This document shows, in pieces, positions 60,455 through 64,000 of a stretch of 64,000 nt of DNA; the first letter of the stretch is position 1; each line of letters begins with the position of its first letter. The translations under genes were made by a program, and so were the position numbers. The stretch comes from Bosea sp. PAMC 26642. Lineage in GTDB: Bacteria > Pseudomonadota > Alphaproteobacteria > Rhizobiales > Beijerinckiaceae. Location of the stretch: NCBI RefSeq assembly GCF_001562255.1, contig NZ_CP014301.1, positions 1,488,001 to 1,552,000 on the forward strand, written 5' to 3'. The notes beneath the pieces are model-generated. The model was given only the letters and a program-made list of their open reading frames with translations, had not been told where the DNA came from and searched no databases.

Positions 60455-62001
60455 GTTTCCGAGACCGGCTGACCGCCGGACTCCAGCACGAGTCTGAGTT
60501 CGCAAAGCGAGTCAGGCCCGGGATCGACCTCGAAACCGACGCGCATCAGCTTGCGCTCCGGATAAGGCCAGATTCTGAGGTTATGGATGGCGCCCGGCGT
60601 TGCCGTCAGATTGGCGCGCGTCGAGGTGACCACGCCTGCATCGGCTAGCCTGTCGCCGGTGAAATCGACGATGAAGCGTCGCCGCCGTCCCTGCGAGCCG
60701 CGGCCCTGCCGGACCCGGCTGGCAAGCGCGAGGACAGGCCGCTCCGGCGGCTGCCAGCACCACGCCTGGCGATAGGCGAAGGCGGTCTCGCTGCCTGCCG
60801 CGATCGGCTGGCGCGGACGCCAGTACATGATGACATTGTCGTTGAGGTCGGAATCGCTGGGGATCTCGATCAGCTGGACCGAGCCTGCACCCCATTCGCC
60901 GAGCGGCTCCATCCAGACACTCGGCCTGAGTTCGTAACGCTGGTCGTCGTCCTGGAAGGCGGCGGGATCGCGTTCCCGCTGCACCAGGCCGAAACCGCGC
61001 GGGTTGGAATCCATGAAGGACGAAACCTGCAGCGTCGCAGGGTTGTTGACCGGTCGGTAGATCCATTCGCCGCCGCCGGTGAGCATCTGCACGCCGGAGA
61101 TCTCATGCACAGCCGGCCGCAGATCGTCGAATGTCCGCCGGCTCTGCGGACCCGACAGGAACGTGCCCATGGTACAGCCGAGGCCGACATGATCGAGCGC
61201 CTGCCGGGCAAACAGCGTCATTTCGACATCGATTAGCGTCATGTCGCCGGGCCGCAGCGTCATCCTGACGGCGCCGGTGAGACTTTCGGAATCGAGCAGC
61301 GCATGGATGACGAGCACGCCGAGAGCCGGGCTCGGCCGCTCGATCCAGAAGGCGCGGAAGAACGGGATTTCCTCGCCGCGAGTCTCGCCGGGACGCAGGA
61401 TCAAGGCCCGTGCCATCGAGCCGTAGTTCTGGCCCCGCGCCAGCGAGCGGAAGAAGGTCGCCCCTTGGAAGGTCGCAACCTCGTAAGGGCGCTCCAGGCC
61501 CGTTGCGATCCGCATTCCCGAAAACTGCAGATCGACATTGGCAGGCGGCGGCGGCACGCGGCCGTAGTCGAACTTGCCACGGTCGAAAGCGACCTTGCGT
61601 ACGATCTCGTCCTCGACCGTGAACAGGCTGACCGGATTCGAGAAGACATAGCCGCGATGCAGCGGCTCGATCGTGAAGCCGCGATTTTCGCCCGCCCAGA
61701 TCATCCCGCTCGGCTGGGCGCGGATGCCTGAATACTGGTCGAAGGGCAGGTTGGCATAGCCGTCGGGCAGGTCGGTCGCGACCACCGGAACGAGCGGCTT
61801 CCGGGCTAATGTCCGCGCGGTTTCGACGACGAGCGCGGGATCGAAACGCTGGCCTTCGGCGAGGACCGACTGGACCACGGCTGCCGGGTTGCTCTGCGCA
61901 CTCGCCGCCGTCGCGCCTATGAGGGGAACCGATGCCAGCGCGCCCGCCGCACCTTCGATAAACTGTCGGCGATTCAATGGTTTCGACATCAGGTCCAACA
62001 T
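60430..62001 (-). CDS. opgG: periplasmic glucan biosynthesis protein OpgG/OpgD (MdoG family)
   Basis: This MdoG family protein acts in the periplasm on the glucan backbone made by OpgH. The 523-residue protein has a twin-arginine leader (MSKPLNRRQFIEGAAGALAS) and cleavage near ASAQS. Tat export is a feature of E. coli OpgD, while OpgG uses Sec, so either label is possible. The core shows YSGIRAQPSGMIWAGENRGF, FFRAFWIERPSPALGVLVIH, DSNPRGFGLVQRERDPAAFQ and PSVWMEPLGEWGAGSVQLIE, all typical. It lies upstream of opgH and overlaps it. The 300-base gap before it holds a palindromic repeat. Confidence 0.9.
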   Translation of the reverse strand: MLDLMSKPLNRRQFIEGAAGALASVPLIGATAASAQSNPAAVVQSVLAEGQRFDPALVVETARTLARKPLVPVVATDLPDGYANLPFDQYSGIRAQPSGMIWAGENRGFTIEPLHRGYVFSNPVSLFTVEDEIVRKVAFDRGKFDYGRVPPPPANVDLQFSGMRIATGLERPYEVATFQGATFFRSLARGQNYGSMARALILRPGETRGEEIPFFRAFWIERPSPALGVLVIHALLDSESLTGAVRMTLRPGDMTLIDVEMTLFARQALDHVGLGCTMGTFLSGPQSRRTFDDLRPAVHEISGVQMLTGGGEWIYRPVNNPATLQVSSFMDSNPRGFGLVQRERDPAAFQDDDQRYELRPSVWMEPLGEWGAGSVQLIEIPSDSDLNDNVIMYWRPRQPIAAGSETAFAYRQAWCWQPPERPVLALASRVRQGRGSQGRRRRFIVDFTGDRLADAGVVTSTRANLTATPGAIHNLRIWPYPERKLMRVGFEVDPGPDSLCELRLVLESGGQPVSETWLDRWTW

Positions 62002-62031
62002 AGACGGGCTGTACTCTCACCCTCTCGCGCT

Positions 62032-62085
62032 TCTAGAGCATTTTTACGCAAGCTGAAAAGCGGTTGCGCGCGGAAAATGCAGATC
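62032..62085. repeat. palindromic intergenic repeat upstream of opgG and glmU
   Basis: TCTAGAGCATTTTTACGCAA leads into an inverted structure: GCATTTT (62038-62044) pairs with AAAATGC (62074-62080), and inside it CGCAA pairs with TTGCG. The GAGCATTTT...AAAATGC pattern is familiar from short dispersed palindromes of Hyphomicrobiales intergenic regions. It lies in the divergent gap between opgG and glmU; the rest of the gap (62086-62301) shows no gene. Confidence 0.65.
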
Positions 62086-62301
62086 GCGTCGTTCTATTTG
62101 GCGGTTGTGCTCTTGGTGAGGCGAGCTTTCGCGGTTTGGCCTGCCACTGCGAGACACCAATCGAAGGATATCGGCGTTTTGGCAAAAGCCCGCGGGATCG
62201 GCTATCCAACGCGTCCGCAACATCGTCATGCATGAGACAGCGGCGACGGTGGCGTGGCGACGTTGCCAGTCGGCCGGGAATTTCCAAAGAGAGAGAGCAT
62301 C

Positions 62302-63675
62302 ATGACCCAAACGCCGTCGAGCCGGAGCTGTCTCGCGATCATCCTGGCGGCCGGCGAGGGCACGCGGATGAAGTCGCGCCGGCCCAAGGTGCTGCATGAG
62401 GTCGCCGGCCGCAGTCTGCTCGGCCACGCGCTCGAGGCCGTCTCTGGCGCCGGAGCTGACAAGATCGTCGTCGTGATCGGCCCGGATCGCGACGACGTCG
62501 CCGCAGCCGTGCACGAGCAGCGTCCGGAAGCCCAGATCGTGGTGCAGCGCGAGCGTCTCGGCACGGCCCATGCCGTGCTGGCGGCACGCGAGACGCTGGC
62601 GCTCGGCTTCGACGACATCATCGTTGCTTTCGCCGATACGCCGCTCGTGCGGCCGCAGACCTTTACCGCGATGCGCGCCGCCCTTGCGAACGGCGCGGCC
62701 ATCGCGGCGCTCGGCTTCGAGGCGCGCGATCCAACGGGCTACGGTCGGCTCATCACCAGGGACGGCGCACTTGAGGCGATCGTCGAACATAAGGACGCCA
62801 GTGACCTGCAGCGCGCGATCAGCTTATGTTTCGCCGGATTGATGGCGCTCGACGGACAGCACGCACTCTCGATCTTAAAGGCGATCGGCGACGACAACGC
62901 CCAGGGAGAATTCTATCTGACCGAAGCCGTTGCGGTGGCGCGCGCGCGCGCGCTCAGGACGGTTGCGCATAACGCCGCTGAGAGTGAGGTTCAGGGCATC
63001 AATGACCGTGTGCAACTCTCTATGGCGGAAGCGGAGTTCCAGCGCCGCAAGCGGCTGGAGGTCATGGCAGCTGGCGCCTCGCTGACGGCGCCAGAGACCG
63101 TCTTCTTCAGCCACGACACCATCATCGGCCGCGATGTGCTGATCGAGCCCCATGTCGTCTTCGGCCCGCGCGTCAGCATCGCCGACGGCGCGGTGATCCA
63201 CGCCTTCTCGCATCTCGAAGGCGCCACGGTGGGCGAGGGCGCCAATGTCGGTCCCTATGCCCGTCTCCGTCCGGGCGCCAAAATCGGCGCCAACGCGAAG
63301 GTCGGCAACTTCGTCGAGGTCAAGGCGGCCGACATCGGTGAAGGCGCCAAGGTCAGCCATCTCAGCTATATCGGCGATGCCAGCGTCGGCGCGAACGCCA
63401 ATATCGGTGCGGGCACGATCACCTGCAATTACGACGGCTTCTTCAAATACCGGACGACGATCGGGGCCGGCGCCTTCGTCGGCTCGAACTCGTCGCTGGT
63501 CGCACCTGTCACGATCGGCGACGGGGCCTTCGTCGGCTCCGGCTCCGTGGTGACCGACGATGTCGCCCCCGACGCTCTGGCGATCGCGCGCGGCCGGCAG
63601 ACCGTCAAGGGAGGCTGGGCCAAGGCCTTCCGCGAAACAGCCGCCGCCCGCAAGCAGGCCGCCAAATCGGACTGA
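62302..63675 (+). CDS. glmU: bifunctional N-acetylglucosamine-1-phosphate uridyltransferase/glucosamine-1-phosphate acetyltransferase
   Basis: GlmU makes UDP-N-acetylglucosamine, the shared precursor of peptidoglycan and of LpxA's lipid A step. The 457-residue protein has an N-terminal pyrophosphorylase domain ([45 protein letters not shown]) and a C-terminal left-handed beta-helix ([55 protein letters not shown]). The ATG at 62302 follows a GAGAGAGAG stretch; the frame is open to 62254. glmS follows, the usual partner. Confidence 0.96.
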   Translation: MTQTPSSRSCLAIILAAGEGTRMKSRRPKVLHEVAGRSLLGHALEAVSGAGADKIVVVIGPDRDDVAAAVHEQRPEAQIVVQRERLGTAHAVLAARETLALGFDDIIVAFADTPLVRPQTFTAMRAALANGAAIAALGFEARDPTGYGRLITRDGALEAIVEHKDASDLQRAISLCFAGLMALDGQHALSILKAIGDDNAQGEFYLTEAVAVARARALRTVAHNAAESEVQGINDRVQLSMAEAEFQRRKRLEVMAAGASLTAPETVFFSHDTIIGRDVLIEPHVVFGPRVSIADGAVIHAFSHLEGATVGEGANVGPYARLRPGAKIGANAKVGNFVEVKAADIGEGAKVSHLSYIGDASVGANANIGAGTITCNYDGFFKYRTTIGAGAFVGSNSSLVAPVTIGDGAFVGSGSVVTDDVAPDALAIARGRQTVKGGWAKAFRETAAARKQAAKSD

Positions 63676-63788
63676 AACACGGCGTTTCCGGCAAGCCTGC
63701 ATTCATAGTTCGACATCCATAGTGATTGGGCATGTGTGCCGTTGCCCGCTATGCGGGGTTGCAACGGCCATTGCGGAAGAGGTGGGGC

Positions 63789-64000
63789 ATGTGCGGCATC
63801 GTCGGGATTCTGGGCAAGGAAGCGGTCGCGACTCAGGTCGTCGAGGCTCTGCGGCGGCTTGAATATCGCGGCTACGATTCTGCCGGCGTCGCCACGCTGG
63901 AGAACGGCCTGCTCACCCGCCGCCGCGCCGAGGGCAAGCTCCGGAACCTGGAAATCCGTCTGTCCAACGAGCCGCTCGAAGGCCTGATCGGCATCGGCCA
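63789..64000 (+). CDS. glmS: glutamine:fructose-6-phosphate aminotransferase, N-terminal part (cut by window edge)
   Basis: GlmS makes glucosamine-6-phosphate, two steps before GlmU. Only the first 70 codons are present, reading MCGIVGILGKEAVATQVVEA and LRRLEYRGYDSAGVATL. The nucleophile Cys2 and the YRGYDSAG motif are those of the class II glutamine amidotransferase domain. AGAGGTGGGG lies directly before the ATG. It begins 113 bases after glmU in the same direction and runs off the right edge. Confidence 0.93.
   Translation, partial: MCGIVGILGKEAVATQVVEALRRLEYRGYDSAGVATLENGLLTRRRAEGKLRNLEIRLSNEPLEGLIGIG

Noticed and set aside
62033..62287. 84-residue minus-strand ORF upstream of opgG
   Set aside because: Its C-terminal part is a translation of the palindromic repeat; no ribosome site.

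Overview
This window is a GC-rich alphaproteobacterial chromosome segment. It most resembles the Hyphomicrobiales (Rhizobiales), and I would guess a Bosea-like genus. The reasons are: the order rpsB-tsf-pyrH-frr-uppS-cdsA-dxr-rseP-bamA-lpxD-fabZ-lpxA-lpxI-lpxB followed by gltA; a GTTC-N7-GTTC SOS box in front of lexA; LpxI in place of LpxH; a short bacterial-type ProS; ribosomal protein S2 with an extra C-terminal domain; and the palindromic intergenic repeats. The genus is inferred; the class is well supported. Almost everything is core housekeeping. I see no rRNA, tRNA, CRISPR array, prophage, transposase or toxin-antitoxin pair.

Layout. 1-2.8 kb (minus): lptF-lptG-lptD for lipopolysaccharide transport (lptD runs off the left edge). 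3-5.4 kb (plus): pepA, holC and a small lipoprotein, closed by a palindromic repeat. 5.4-7.3 kb (minus): an ABC-F ATPase. 7.5-10.4 kb (plus): a tiny membrane ORF, a chemoreceptor and coaD. 10.5-17.7 kb (plus): proS-lolC/E-lolD, a 36-residue membrane peptide and dnaE. 17.8-20.7 kb (plus): an accessory islet of FkbM methyltransferase, nicotinamidase and amidase between dnaE and rpsB. 20.9-35.9 kb (plus): a long run from translation factors through isoprenoid/phospholipid enzymes to outer-membrane assembly and lipid A synthesis. 35.9-40 kb (minus): a Bug-type binding protein, gltA and gltX. 40.2-42.5 kb (plus): comEC. 42.4-51.1 kb (minus): lexA, moeA-moaC-trpC-trpD-trpG, trpE and ppiD. 51.3-54.3 kb (plus): tpiA-secG-pyrG. 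54.3-55.1 kb: a gene-poor, repeat-rich stretch. 55.1-58.2 kb (plus): a DUF350-DUF1190-glutathionylspermidine-synthase-like module and a VOC protein. 58.3-62 kb (minus): opgG-opgH for periplasmic glucan. 62.3-64 kb (plus): glmU and the start of glmS.

The genes converge on the cell envelope. LptFGD, BamA, RseP, LolCD, PpiD, SecG, LpxDAIB/FabZ, UppS, Dxr, CdsA, GlmU/GlmS and OpgGH together supply precursors for, build and export lipid A, peptidoglycan, phospholipid, lipoproteins and osmoregulated glucans. Tight spacing and 1-4 bp stop/start overlaps (lptF/lptG, holC/lipoprotein, proS/lolC, FkbM/pncA, uppS/cdsA, lpxA/lpxI/lpxB, moeA/moaC/trpC) suggest translational coupling in long operons.

I did not find an obviously new multi-gene system. 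The parts that merit a second look are the S2 C-terminal domain, the two possible starts of the nicotinamidase (one adds a Tat-like leader), the DUF350/DUF1190/ligase module, two very small membrane ORFs, and several structured or repetitive intergenic regions.
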